From JAAXGX01 sp965221595 (GTDB taxonomy: Bacteria; Acidobacteriota; Vicinamibacteria; Vicinamibacterales; UBA8438), in contig OZ244900.1 of the NCBI GenBank assembly GCA_965221595.1, positions 1,922,001-1,986,000 of the forward strand: a DNA stretch of 64,000 nt. Reading direction: 5' to 3'. Position 1 is the stretch's first letter, and each line of letters starts with the position of its first letter. The position numbers and the translations under genes were made by a program. The notes under the pieces are model-generated. The model worked only from the letters and a program-made list of their open reading frames with translations. It ran no database searches and was not told where the DNA came from. Shown one piece after another: positions 19,267 to 27,918 of this stretch.

Positions 19267-19938
19267 CTAGCCGGCATCCGGCGGCCGGGCGGCCGCGCGC
19301 AGCCGGCGTGTGGCCGCCGTCGGATCGTCGGTGCCGAAGATTGCCGACGCCGCCACCAGGATATCCGCGCCGGCGCGGACGACCTGCGCCGCGTTGCCCG
19401 GCTGGATGCCGCCGTCGACCGCGATACTGGCCCGGCTCCCGGCGCGGTCGAGCACGGCCCGCACGGCCTCGATTCTGGCCGGGCTGCGCGGAATGAAGCG
19501 CTGCCCCGAGAAGCCGGGGTTCACCGACATGACCAGTACGAAGTCCAGCAGGTCGGCCACCGGCGCGAGCGTCTCCACCGCTGTCCCGGGGTTCAGCACC
19601 GCGCCTGCCTGGACACCCAGCTCGCGCAAGGCGGTGAGCGTGCGATCGAGATGTGGCGACACCTCGACGTGCACCGAGATCAGCGAGGCCCCGGCCCGCG
19701 CGAAGGCCTCGATGTGGCGTTCCGGCTCGACGATCATCAGGTGGATGTCGAGCGGCAGGCGCGTGATGCGGGCGAGCGCCTCCACGACCGGCACGCCGAT
19801 GGTCAGGTTGGGAACGAACCGGCCGTCCATGACATCGACGTGGATGAGGTCGGCGCCGCCGGCTTCCACAGCTTCCACCGCGTCCTGCAGGTGCGCGAAG
19901 TCGGCAGACAGAATGGAGGGTGCGATGCGCAGCGTCAC
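19267..19938 (-). CDS. rpe: Ribulose-phosphate 3-epimerase
   Basis: A 223-residue TIM-barrel enzyme converting D-ribulose 5-phosphate to D-xylulose 5-phosphate in the pentose phosphate pathway. Motifs: APSILSADF at the N-terminus, HVDVMDGRFVPN with metal-binding His/Asp, LDIHLMI, VMSVNPGFSGQ and VDGGIQPGNA. Length is normal. The start overlaps the stop of the PASTA gene by 4 bp. The order def-fmt-rsmB-PASTA-rpe resembles the classical cluster in which a PASTA kinase precedes rpe, but here only the PASTA part is present. Confidence 0.94.
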   Translation of the reverse strand: MTLRIAPSILSADFAHLQDAVEAVEAGGADLIHVDVMDGRFVPNLTIGVPVVEALARITRLPLDIHLMIVEPERHIEAFARAGASLISVHVEVSPHLDRTLTALRELGVQAGAVLNPGTAVETLAPVADLLDFVLVMSVNPGFSGQRFIPRSPARIEAVRAVLDRAGSRASIAVDGGIQPGNAAQVVRAGADILVAASAIFGTDDPTAATRRLRAAARPPDAG

Positions 19939-20642
19939 TGGCTGACCTCGAGCGAGATCGGCTCGCCGGGCGCGATCTGGAACCCCGCTTGAGGCGATTG
20001 GCGCAGCACGGTCCCGGGGGGCAGGCCGGGGTATGGATGATCGCCCACGACCGCGACCCGGAAACCCCGCGTCCGGAGGGTTTCGGCCGCGGCGGCCGCC
20101 GCCACGCCGATCAGATCGGGCATGACGTACGTGCGGCCGCGCTCGCCCCGATTGACGAGCAGGCGCACCGTCTGTCCGTCACCGCCCGGCGGCGGATCCT
20201 GGGCCACGACGGCGTCGGTGGGGTAGCGGCGGGAGCGGATCTCGGCCAGTTCCCGCAGGGTGAACGCGGCCTCCTCGAGGCGCCGTCTGGCGGCCACCTC
20301 GGAGGCGCCTACCAGCGAAGGTACCGTGCCTGGCGTGCGGCCCGAGCTGAGCCAGACCTTCACGTTCCGGCCGCGGCGGGTCGCCACCGACGGGTCCGGC
20401 TCCTGCTCGGCGATGCGGCCCGCAGCGGTCGTCGGATCCACCCGCCGCAGGGGCTCGACGCGCAGCGCAAGGTCGCTAGCCGCCAGCGTCGCGCGGGCCT
20501 CCTCGGGCGTCAGGTTGCCGAGATCGGGAACCGGCACCTCGCGGGTCTGGAGCGCAAGCCGCAGGCCGCCGATGGCGGACAAGCCGAAGGTCAAGCCCAG
20601 GGCGCCCAGCACGAGCACAGCCTTGCCGATCCTCAGGGCCAT
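19935..20642 (-). CDS. Membrane-anchored PASTA-domain protein without a kinase domain
   Basis: A 235-residue protein with an N-terminal transmembrane segment (about 7-30) and three periplasmic PASTA repeats (about 36-100, 104-168, 171-235), visible as VPVPDLGNLTPEEARATL, TVPSLVGASEVAARRRL and YVMPDLIGVAAAAAAETL. PASTA domains bind peptidoglycan fragments and normally sit on Ser/Thr kinases or PBPs. Here the kinase is missing, so it may act as a wall-binding partner. It lies between rsmB and rpe, the place where prkC-like kinases are found in other bacteria. Confidence 0.85.
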   Translation of the reverse strand: MALRIGKAVLVLGALGLTFGLSAIGGLRLALQTREVPVPDLGNLTPEEARATLAASDLALRVEPLRRVDPTTAAGRIAEQEPDPSVATRRGRNVKVWLSSGRTPGTVPSLVGASEVAARRRLEEAAFTLRELAEIRSRRYPTDAVVAQDPPPGGDGQTVRLLVNRGERGRTYVMPDLIGVAAAAAAETLRTRGFRVAVVGDHPYPGLPPGTVLRQSPQAGFQIAPGEPISLEVSQ

Positions 20643-20674
20643 CGGGTAGCGGTGTCAGGGGGCGGCATCGGCCG

Positions 20675-22069
20675 TCAAGTGTACCGCAAGTCGCCCGCCG
20701 GCCGGCCGTCGCGGCGCAGGACGGCGGCAAAGAAAGCCTCGAGTGCATCGCGGTGCGGCAGCGTCTGCAGGCACCCGGCTGCGTCGAGGAGCGGCGCCAG
20801 CCGCCGTGCTGCCGGCGGCTCCACGGTGAAGGCAGTGGCTCGACCGAGGAAGGCCTCGACCACCTGCTGGTTCTCCTCGGGCTCGCTCGAGCAGGTGGCG
20901 TAGACGAGGCGCCCACCCGGCACCACGACCGCCGCCGCCGCATCGAGCAGGGCCGACTGCACGCGGGCCAGCGGCTCGAGTTCCTCCGGCGCCCGGCGCC
21001 ACCGAATGTCGGGATCGCGCCGCAATGTCCCGAGGCCGGAGCACGGGGCGTCGACCAGCACCCAGTCGAAAGCGGGCCCGAACGGAAGTGGCCTGCGCGC
21101 GTCGAGGCGCACGATCCGCGTGCAGCGGCAACCGCAGCGGGCCAGCGTGTCCGCCAGCAGCGACAACCGCGCGGGCCGCAGGTCACCGGCCACGAGCAGG
21201 CCTTGGTCGGCCATGGCGCCGACGATGGCTACCGTCTTGCCGCCGGGCGCCGCGCAGGCGTCGAGCACGCGGTCCCCCGGCCGTGCGCGCACCAGCTCGG
21301 CGACCAGTTGCGACGCCTCGTCCTGGACCTGGAACAGGCCGCCGGCCGCCAGCGGGGTGGCCAGCGGGTTGCCGCGGGTGACGACCAGCGTCGCAGGGGA
21401 CCAGCGGCCCGGAACCACCTCCACGCCCTGCTCGGCAAGCTGGGCGGTAAGGGTCTTGGGCGTGATCTTGAGCTGGTTGACGCGCAGAGCCATCGGCGGC
21501 GCCGCGTTGTTGAACGACGTCCAACGCTCGGCAGCCTCGAAACCGTGGCGGTCCAGCCAACGCTCCACCAGCCAGCGCGGGTGGGACTGGGTCGTGGCCA
21601 GGTACTCCAGCGCCTGCGTCCTATCGAGACCACTCCCCGCCGCTGCCGCGCCGGCAGGGCGGGGCGGCAGCGGCGGCGGAGCCGGTTGCGAAGCCAGTGT
21701 CCGCAGCACCGCGTTCACATAGCCGGCGGCGCGGACGTTGCCCATGGTGCGTGTCAGCGCGACCGCGTCGTCGACGACGGCATGTGCCGGAACCCGTTGC
21801 AGGTGTCGAAGCTGGTACGCCGCGGCGCGCAGCAGGTCGAGCACGTCCGGATCCAGGGTGTCGAGCGCGCGCGACGATACTCCCTGCAGCAGGTGATCCA
21901 GCGCCGCCCGCCGGCGCAGCGTGCCCAGGGCAATCTCGGTCGCGAGCGCGCGGTCGCGCGGGCCGTGCAACGCGCGCCGCGCGCGGGCTTGCGCGTGGGC
22001 GAGATCGCACCGACCGGTGTGGACATCACGTAGTACGCGGTGGGCCGCGGCGCGTGCCGGGGCGGTCAT
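20675..22069 (-). CDS. rsmB: 16S rRNA (cytosine-967-C5)-methyltransferase
   Basis: A 464-residue RsmB/Fmu protein. An N-terminal NusB-like RNA-binding domain (about 1-140, AHRVLRDVHTGR to AAGYVNAVLR) is joined to a SAM methyltransferase: DACAAPGGKT (SAM loop), DAPCSGLGTLRR (catalytic PC motif) and YATCSSEPEEN (second Cys that resolves the covalent adduct). It methylates C967 of 16S rRNA. The start overlaps the fmt stop by 4 bp, keeping the common def-fmt-rsmB order. Confidence 0.93.
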   Translation of the reverse strand: MTAPARAAAHRVLRDVHTGRCDLAHAQARARRALHGPRDRALATEIALGTLRRRAALDHLLQGVSSRALDTLDPDVLDLLRAAAYQLRHLQRVPAHAVVDDAVALTRTMGNVRAAGYVNAVLRTLASQPAPPPLPPRPAGAAAAGSGLDRTQALEYLATTQSHPRWLVERWLDRHGFEAAERWTSFNNAAPPMALRVNQLKITPKTLTAQLAEQGVEVVPGRWSPATLVVTRGNPLATPLAAGGLFQVQDEASQLVAELVRARPGDRVLDACAAPGGKTVAIVGAMADQGLLVAGDLRPARLSLLADTLARCGCRCTRIVRLDARRPLPFGPAFDWVLVDAPCSGLGTLRRDPDIRWRRAPEELEPLARVQSALLDAAAAVVVPGGRLVYATCSSEPEENQQVVEAFLGRATAFTVEPPAARRLAPLLDAAGCLQTLPHRDALEAFFAAVLRRDGRPAGDLRYT

Positions 22070-23022
22070 GCAGACGTCTCGAAGACCGTTCCCGGCACGA
22101 GTGTCCGGCCGGCGAGGAACGCGCGCGCCGGCAGCGCACGCCGCCCCTCGGGCTGGATCTCGAGAATCGCCAGGGCCGTCCCGGATCCGGCCGCGACCAC
22201 GAGGCGGTCGCCGGCGGCCTCCAGCACCTGTCCTGGCACCGGGGGGAGGCCGTTGCCGGCCGGCGGCTCGACTACGGCCGTGCGGTGAATCAGAAACCGC
22301 GCGCCGGCGACGTGGCTGAAGGCGCGCGGCCAGGGGCGCAGCCCGCGCACCTGGTCGTGTACCTGCCCGGCCGGCCGCCCCCAGTCGATGGCGCCATCCG
22401 CGCGGGTCAAGCGGGGTGCGAACGTGGCGCGGGCGTGGTCCTGCTCCTCCTCCGCGGCCCGCCCGCCCGCCAGGTCGTCCACGGTCTGCAGCAGCGTGGC
22501 CGCGCCCAGTGCGGCCAGCGCGCGTTCAAGCGTCTCGGAGTCGTCGTCGGCGTCGATCGGGATCGCCGCGCGCCGCAGCATGGGGCCGGCGTCCATCTCG
22601 CGCACGAGGCGGATGATGGTGATGCCGGTCTCGGCCTCGCCGGCCAGGACGGCGCGCTGGATCGGCGCAGCGCCCCGGTAGGCCGGCAGCAGCGACGCAT
22701 GCACGTTGATCATCCCGAGGCGCGGCAGTGCCAGCAGTTGGTCGGGCAGCATCTTCCCGTAGGCGGCGACCACCCCGAGGTCGGGAGCCAGCGCACCCAG
22801 CGCTGCGATGAACGCTGGGTCCTTCATCCGCGCCGGCTGCAGAACGGGCAGGCCGCGGGCGACGGCAAGCTGTTTGACCGGCGACGCCGCCAGGCGCTGG
22901 CCGCGGCCTCGCGGCCGATCGGGCTGCGTCACGGCCGCCACGACCCGGTGCGGCGACGCCAGCAGCCGTTCCAGCGTCGGCACGGCAAACGCCGGCGTGC
23001 CGAAAAAGACGATCCTCACCAT
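22066..23022 (-). CDS. fmt: Methionyl-tRNA formyltransferase
   Basis: A 318-residue enzyme that formylates initiator Met-tRNA using 10-formyl-THF. IVFFGTPAFAVPTLE is the N-terminal strand/loop. HASLLPAYRGAAPIQ holds the catalytic His and the formyl-donor binding site. The C-terminal OB-like domain covers about 205-318. Its first 7 bp overlap the end of def. Standard length and no anomalies. Confidence 0.95.
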   Translation of the reverse strand: MVRIVFFGTPAFAVPTLERLLASPHRVVAAVTQPDRPRGRGQRLAASPVKQLAVARGLPVLQPARMKDPAFIAALGALAPDLGVVAAYGKMLPDQLLALPRLGMINVHASLLPAYRGAAPIQRAVLAGEAETGITIIRLVREMDAGPMLRRAAIPIDADDDSETLERALAALGAATLLQTVDDLAGGRAAEEEQDHARATFAPRLTRADGAIDWGRPAGQVHDQVRGLRPWPRAFSHVAGARFLIHRTAVVEPPAGNGLPPVPGQVLEAAGDRLVVAAGSGTALAILEIQPEGRRALPARAFLAGRTLVPGTVFETSA

Positions 23023-23525
23023 TGGCCGGCCCGCCTGAGCTTGCGGATCCGGCGTACGATGAGGTCGCGCCGGATGCCCCGCAGCCGGTCCGGGAAGAGG
23101 CTGCCGTCCAGGTGGTCGAGCTCGTGCTGAAAGGCGCGCGCGGCCAGCCCGACGCCTTCGGCAGCGCAGGGGCGGCCCCTGCGGTCGAGGCCGCGCACGA
23201 CCACGAGTTCAGGCCTGGGCACCACCGCCTCGAATCCGGGCATGCTCAGGCAGCCTTCCTCCTCCCGCTGCAGACCCTCCTCGCTCGCCAGCTCCGGGTT
23301 GATCATGACCACCAGGTCTTCCGGGTTGCGGCCCGCGGAGACGTCCGTGACGAAGATGCGCAGGTCCACACCGATCTGCGGCGCAGCCAGGCCGATGCCC
23401 GAGGCGGCGTACATCGTCTCAATCATGTCGTCGACCAGCGTCCCGATGTCCGCCGTGACCGCTTCGACCTCGCGCGCCGCACGGTGGAGCACCGGATCGC
23501 CGTAGCGGACGATGGGGCGGATCAC
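23016..23525 (-). CDS. def: Peptide deformylase
   Basis: A 169-residue metallo-deformylase that removes the N-formyl group from nascent proteins. All three motifs are intact: GIGLAAPQ (43-50), EGCLS (90-94, Cys metal ligand) and QHELDH (133-138, two His ligands and catalytic Glu). The frame is open much further upstream, overlapping the preceding gene; the GTG at 23525, 2 bp after that gene's TAG, gives the canonical N-terminus IRPIVRYGDPVL. It overlaps fmt by 7 bp. Confidence 0.94.
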   Translation of the reverse strand: MIRPIVRYGDPVLHRAAREVEAVTADIGTLVDDMIETMYAASGIGLAAPQIGVDLRIFVTDVSAGRNPEDLVVMINPELASEEGLQREEEGCLSMPGFEAVVPRPELVVVRGLDRRGRPCAAEGVGLAARAFQHELDHLDGSLFPDRLRGIRRDLIVRRIRKLRRAGQW

Positions 23526-23527
23526 GG

Positions 23528-23992
23528 CTATTCGACGACGAAACGCCCGTGCGCCACCCGGCCGACACCGCCGCGGCGCCGCACTTCCGACGGCGTATCG
23601 CCGACCGTGAACGGGAAGGTGCCGGTGCGGATCGGCGTGAAGCTGAACTGCACGGTTCCGGCCACGTCGAACTCGATGGCGCGGAAGGCGAGCGCCTGCA
23701 GGTGAACCTCTATCTCGCTGATCGTCACCAGCCGCAGATGCGAGTTGCGGAGAAGTTCGTCCACCTCCAGCCGCCACGTGTCCACGCCGTCGCTGGTCAC
23801 GTTGAGCCGGTAGTACTCGCCGGTAACCAGCTCGAACTCCGTGGCGGAAAGCTGCGGCCCGTCGGACCCGGTCACGAGGTCGAGGTGGAGCTCGACGGGC
23901 GGCGCCGCGGTGAGGTTGCCGCCCACCTGCGCCGGCGGCGCCGCGGGTGCGAGCGTCAGTCCCAAGGTCGTGAGCGCGAGCAGTCGCAACAT
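23528..23992 (-). CDS. Exported cupredoxin-like protein lacking copper ligands
   Basis: A 154-residue secreted protein with a short signal peptide (LRLLALTTLGLTLAPAAPPA). The C-terminal half has a cupredoxin-like strand pattern (FRAIEFDVAGTVQFSFTPIR, then GTFPFTVGD), but the usual Cys-His-Met copper site after the last strand is replaced by an Arg/Gly/Val stretch. Function is unknown. The start lacks a ribosome binding site and lies 6 nt after a TAACAT box, suggesting leaderless transcription. It seems to be the first gene of the def-fmt-rsmB operon. Confidence 0.65.
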   Translation of the reverse strand: MLRLLALTTLGLTLAPAAPPAQVGGNLTAAPPVELHLDLVTGSDGPQLSATEFELVTGEYYRLNVTSDGVDTWRLEVDELLRNSHLRLVTISEIEVHLQALAFRAIEFDVAGTVQFSFTPIRTGTFPFTVGDTPSEVRRRGGVGRVAHGRFVVE

Positions 23993-23998
23993 GAGCCC

Positions 23999-24004
23999 AT
24001 GTTA
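23999..24004 (-). promoter_or_regulatory. -10-like box for the def-fmt-rsmB operon
   Basis: TAACAT on the minus strand, ending 6 nt before the ATG at 23992; predicted leaderless start. Confidence 0.35.
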
Positions 24005-24073
24005 GCAGCCCGAGGCAAAGGCCCGACTGCTTTCGACGGGCGATGCATCCTGCAGGGGACGCACGCCAGCCGT

Positions 24074-24079
24074 TATGAT
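24074..24079 (+). promoter_or_regulatory. -10-like box upstream of the LinD-like gene
   Basis: TATGAT, 36 nt before the ATG at 24116. A purine-rich GGACGGAGGG in the leader serves as ribosome binding site. Confidence 0.4.
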
Positions 24080-24115
24080 CGGGATCGGCGGATTCGGGGG
24101 GGGACGGAGGGTCTC

Positions 24116-25918
24116 ATGACGGCACGACAGGTACACTCCCGGCGGTCGTTCGTGCAGCGCATCGGAGCCGCGGCCGGCGGACTGGCGTTTGCACCCGCGG
24201 CGGAGGCGGCGGCGCAGTTGCCGGCGCTGCCGGTCGAGACACCGCGCTCAGTCCATCCGACGCTGAACCGGCGGACCCGCGGCTGGCTGCGCTTCCTGTG
24301 GGAGAAGGCGACGACGCCTGACGACTGGAGCGCCGACGGCGTACCGCACATGTGGTGGGACCGGTACTCGAACCCGGTGGTCACCAGCTACCCACGCTTC
24401 GACCTGCAGAATTCCTCTTACGCGCTGCTGGTCATGGCCGACCAGACGCCGGCCTGGCGTGAGGTGTATACCCGGATCGCCGACGGGCTGGCGAGCCGCT
24501 TTCCGACGCACTGGGGGGCCGTGGACTGGCTGACCCAGATCGGCGACGATCCGCGGCGGGCCAACTATCCGCCGCATGTCATGGCGATGATCCCTGAGCA
24601 CCTGCGCGGGCGCTACAACCGCATCGGTTGGACGGCGAACGGCGTGGACCCCTGGGGCCTGTCGACGGACCCGATCGGTTCGGAAGGGAATCTGTTCTTC
24701 CGCGGCTGGTTCAACCTGCTCCTGTCCATCTACAAGTACGTTTCGGGCGACGACAAGTACGAGCGCCCGTTCAAGGTGATCGGCTACCGGGACGAGGAGT
24801 TCGAGTGGGATCACCACCGCATCGCGGCCTTCCTGTCCGAGCAGTACCGCGAGCGCCCGGAGGGCCCGCAGTGCGAGAACACCAAGATCTGGTTCGTGTG
24901 CAACAGCGCCGCGGGCCTCGGGCTGCACCTCTACGATCGGGTGTACGGCCGCGACGCGCACCGCCCGGTCCGCGGCTGGCTCGAGTACTCCCGTGAGAAC
25001 TACATGGGAGTCGGGGGCGACGGCCGGCTGGAATGGATCACCCAGTACTACGACCCCATCGTCAACCACAAGGTCAACCTGGGACCGGTCGGGGGAGTCG
25101 GGGTGGCGTTCCTGCTGCTGCCCCAGGAGCCGGAACTGGCGGAGTACCTGTACCGGTCGGCAGCGAATGCACTCGGCTGGAACAATCCGCGCGTGGAGAT
25201 CACGCCGTCCGCCAACGGGCTCGTGCTGGCGCGCGAGTTCGGCGACCACACCGCTCTGGCACGCCTGCGCGCGGCGGCGGAGCGCGACTACGAGCCGCGC
25301 TTCTTCGGTGACCACAACGAGCAGTTCGGGTGGTGGTTCGGATTGAACGAGGCGTATCCGCGGGGACAGCAGAGCGCCAGCATGATGGTGGCCGAGGTGG
25401 GCACGGGCGACGCCTGGCGCCGTGCACTCGACGCGCCCCACCTGGACAAGTTCGAGGCACCGACCGTCGAGGGTGTCGACTTCCCGTCGCTGGGCGTCTA
25501 CCAGGCGTGGAACGACAAGGTGAGCGGCACGCTGCACGTCGGCACCTACGCGGCGGCCCCCGATCGGCGCGGGTTGGAGACGAGCTGGCGAGTCACCAAC
25601 CTGCCCGCCGCCGCCGACGTGTTCGTACTGTGCGACGGCGCGCCGTTCACGCGGTTTACGGTCGAGGATGCGAACACCGTCCGCATCGACGGCACGATCG
25701 ACCAGCGCCACTACCAGATCTTCACCGGCTACCGGGGCCTCGGGGCGCGCGACGCCGAAGCTGCCCGCCGCCCAGCCGCCGGTGCGCGGGCGGCAGCCGC
25801 GGGGCGGACCGGTGCGGCCGGCCCGCCCGCCGTTCGCCGCCGCCTGGCGGAGGTTCGCCAGGCGACCACCAGCCTCGCCGCGGTGGATGCGCCCGGCTGC
25901 GCCTGCTGCCTCGCGTAG
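24116..25918 (+). CDS. Tat-exported linalool dehydratase/isomerase-like protein
   Basis: A 600-residue protein with a twin-arginine signal (SRRSFVQRIGAAAGG) and a central alpha-barrel domain resembling linalool dehydratase-isomerase (LinD). Supporting segments are HVMAMIPEHLRGRYNRIGW, GNLFFRGWFNLLLSIYKYVS and CENTKIWFVC. The two Cys of the last motif are nine residues apart, the spacing of the catalytic Cys171/Cys180 pair in LinD as I recall it. LinD acts in the periplasm on tertiary terpene alcohols. Here the protein is longer, with about 150 extra C-terminal residues ending in an Ala-rich tail with GCACCLA. Substrate may differ from linalool. The start at 24116 follows GGAGGG; the open frame before it has no signal. 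Confidence 0.75.
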   Translation: MTARQVHSRRSFVQRIGAAAGGLAFAPAAEAAAQLPALPVETPRSVHPTLNRRTRGWLRFLWEKATTPDDWSADGVPHMWWDRYSNPVVTSYPRFDLQNSSYALLVMADQTPAWREVYTRIADGLASRFPTHWGAVDWLTQIGDDPRRANYPPHVMAMIPEHLRGRYNRIGWTANGVDPWGLSTDPIGSEGNLFFRGWFNLLLSIYKYVSGDDKYERPFKVIGYRDEEFEWDHHRIAAFLSEQYRERPEGPQCENTKIWFVCNSAAGLGLHLYDRVYGRDAHRPVRGWLEYSRENYMGVGGDGRLEWITQYYDPIVNHKVNLGPVGGVGVAFLLLPQEPELAEYLYRSAANALGWNNPRVEITPSANGLVLAREFGDHTALARLRAAAERDYEPRFFGDHNEQFGWWFGLNEAYPRGQQSASMMVAEVGTGDAWRRALDAPHLDKFEAPTVEGVDFPSLGVYQAWNDKVSGTLHVGTYAAAPDRRGLETSWRVTNLPAAADVFVLCDGAPFTRFTVEDANTVRIDGTIDQRHYQIFTGYRGLGARDAEAARRPAAGARAAAAGRTGAAGPPAVRRRLAEVRQATTSLAAVDAPGCACCLA

Positions 25919-26249
25919 CAGGTGTCGGCCCGGCGGAGCGACACGCGCGCGGGGGGGAGGGCATCAGCGAGGTGCCAACCTCGCGTTCTTCCCCGACGAC
26001 ACGCACGCGCGCGGGGAGGGCACCCGGTTCGATACACACCCGGTCCGGCGCCCGCCGGCGCAGGACGACCCGACCGTGGCGCAGGCTGATGCGGCGCACA
26101 CCCGACGGATTCCGTCCGGCGTCCAGCGGCCCGGGCCGCGCCGCCGACCGCGCGTTTCGGGCTTGCCGGCCAGGTATAATCCGGGACTCGACGGTCGTAC
26201 CACAGGAGTGACACCAGGCCATCGGACGCCGAGTGGCGGACCGGGAGCA
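25919..26249. other. 331-bp gene-free stretch with a promoter
   Basis: No supported gene. Two imperfect direct copies of a GACACGCGCGCGGGGAGGGCA-like block occur near 25941 and 26000. A TATAAT box at 26175-26180 and an untranslated leader for the carboxylesterase occupy the right end. Confidence 0.5.
26175..26180 (+). promoter_or_regulatory. TATAAT -10 box upstream of the carboxylesterase gene
   Basis: Exact TATAAT preceded by AGG and followed by CCGGG, 69 nt upstream of the ATG at 26250. No clear -35. Confidence 0.5.
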
Positions 26250-27884
26250 ATGGACATGAACGCAAGCTGGAACGCATCGCTCGGACTGCTCGCCATCCTG
26301 ACAGTGGCGGTTGCCTGCGGGGGCCAGGAGCCGCCCGCGGGCGAGGCCGCCGCCGGCCTCGCGACCGTTGAAGGCGGGTCGCTGGCCGGGACGCCGGTCG
26401 GTGACGGCGGTGTGTGGCGGTATGCGGGCATCCCCTACGCTGCACCGCCGGTGGGCGCGCTGCGCTGGCGTCCGCCGCAACCTGCGGCGTCCTGGACCGA
26501 CGTGCGCGCAGCCGACCGGCTTCCGCCGGGGTGCCCGCAACCGGCATTGCCTGTGCCCCCGGGCGAGGAGCCGTTCTTCGGGCCGGGCGCGACCCGGCTC
26601 GAGGAGGACTGCCTGTACCTCAACGTCTGGTCGGCCGCCGCCGCGGACGAGCGCGTCCCGGTCATGGTCTGGATTCACGGGGGCGGACTCTTCGTGGGTG
26701 ACGGTGCCACGGCGGCGTATGACGGGGCGGCGCTGGCGCGCCGCGGCGTGGTGGTCGTGACCATCAACTACCGCCTCGGCACGCTGGGCTACCTCGCGCA
26801 TCCGCTCCTGCGCGAGGAATCGGTGCACGGCGCGTCGGGCAACTACGGCCTCCTGGACCAGATCGAGGCGCTCCGCTGGGTGCAGCGGAACATCGCGGCG
26901 TTCGGGGGCGATCCGGATCGCGTCACCATCTTCGGCGAGTCCGCAGGCTCGTGGAGCGTCAACTACCTGCTGGCGACGCCGCTGGCGGCGGGTCTGTTCG
27001 CGGGCGCCATCGGCCAGAGCGGCGGCGGCTTCAGTCCCCTGGCCAGCCTGGCGGCGCGGGATGCCGCCGAGGCCGAGGGCGTGCGGTTCGCCGAGTCCCT
27101 GTTGGGCGCCGGGACCGCGGTGTCGCTGGACGCCCTGCGCACAGCCGCGGTCGCCGACGTACTGGCCGTGGACACCGCGGCGCCCCGGCCGAACGTGGAC
27201 GGCTGGGCGCTGACTGACGGCATCTACGACAGCTTCGCGGCCGGTCAGCAGCACGACGTGCCGGTTATCGTGGGCGCCAACGCCGACGAGGGGACTGCAC
27301 TGCGGGCCCTCGCCGGCGATCAGGAGATCACGACGGTCGAGGAGTACCGGGCCTGGGCGCGCGGCGAGTACGGCGAGCTCGCCGATGCCTATCTGGCGGC
27401 ATATCCCGCCGCGAGTGACGAGGCGGTCGACGCGGGTCGCATCGCGAGCAGCGGCGACGGACGCTTCGTATGGGAGATGCGGACCTGGGCACGGATGATG
27501 GAGCAGGTATCGTCGCCGGCCTATCTCTACTTTTTCACGCGCGTGCCGCCCGCGGCCGACGCCGCGCGCTTCGGTGCATATCACACGGCAGAGATCCCGT
27601 ACGTCTTCAACAACCTCGGCGGCGGCGGACGTTACTGGTTCGCGAACCGCGACTACGGCGATGCGGATCGGCAGCTCTCGGACATGATGGCTGCCTACTG
27701 GGTCAACTTCGCTGCGACCGGGAATCCCAACGGCGACGGACTGCCGACGTGGCCGGCCTACACCCGGACCGACGAAGCCGTACTGGAGCTCGGCGACGTC
27801 GTGCAGTTACGGCAGGGGGTGCGGGCCGAGCGCCTCGACTTCTTCGATCGGCACTACGCCGCGCTGCGCAACACGGCGAACTGA
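26250..27884 (+). CDS. Type-B carboxylesterase lipoprotein
   Basis: A 544-residue alpha/beta-hydrolase of the carboxylesterase/cholinesterase family. A lipoprotein signal (LAILTVAVACGG) anchors it in the envelope. Motifs: AGIPYAAPPVGALRW, EDCLYLNVW, oxyanion hole WIHGGGL, nucleophile elbow GESAGSWS, acidic loop NADEGT, and catalytic His in YHTAEIPYVF. All triad residues are therefore visible. It hydrolyses carboxylic esters; specificity is unknown. GGGAG precedes the ATG. It lies downstream of the LinD-like gene but with its own promoter, and converges on quinoprotein 2. Confidence 0.92.
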   Translation: MDMNASWNASLGLLAILTVAVACGGQEPPAGEAAAGLATVEGGSLAGTPVGDGGVWRYAGIPYAAPPVGALRWRPPQPAASWTDVRAADRLPPGCPQPALPVPPGEEPFFGPGATRLEEDCLYLNVWSAAAADERVPVMVWIHGGGLFVGDGATAAYDGAALARRGVVVVTINYRLGTLGYLAHPLLREESVHGASGNYGLLDQIEALRWVQRNIAAFGGDPDRVTIFGESAGSWSVNYLLATPLAAGLFAGAIGQSGGGFSPLASLAARDAAEAEGVRFAESLLGAGTAVSLDALRTAAVADVLAVDTAAPRPNVDGWALTDGIYDSFAAGQQHDVPVIVGANADEGTALRALAGDQEITTVEEYRAWARGEYGELADAYLAAYPAASDEAVDAGRIASSGDGRFVWEMRTWARMMEQVSSPAYLYFFTRVPPAADAARFGAYHTAEIPYVFNNLGGGGRYWFANRDYGDADRQLSDMMAAYWVNFAATGNPNGDGLPTWPAYTRTDEAVLELGDVVQLRQGVRAERLDFFDRHYAALRNTAN

Positions 27885-27918
27885 GGCAGCCTACACTGCA
27901 CCAGCCGCGCACAGCCTC

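Noticed and set aside
25668..26249. In-frame open extension upstream of the carboxylesterase reading back into the LinD-like gene
   Set aside because: Low-complexity Arg/Pro/Gly translation, no ribosome binding site; the lipoprotein signal and GGGAG place the real start at 26250.
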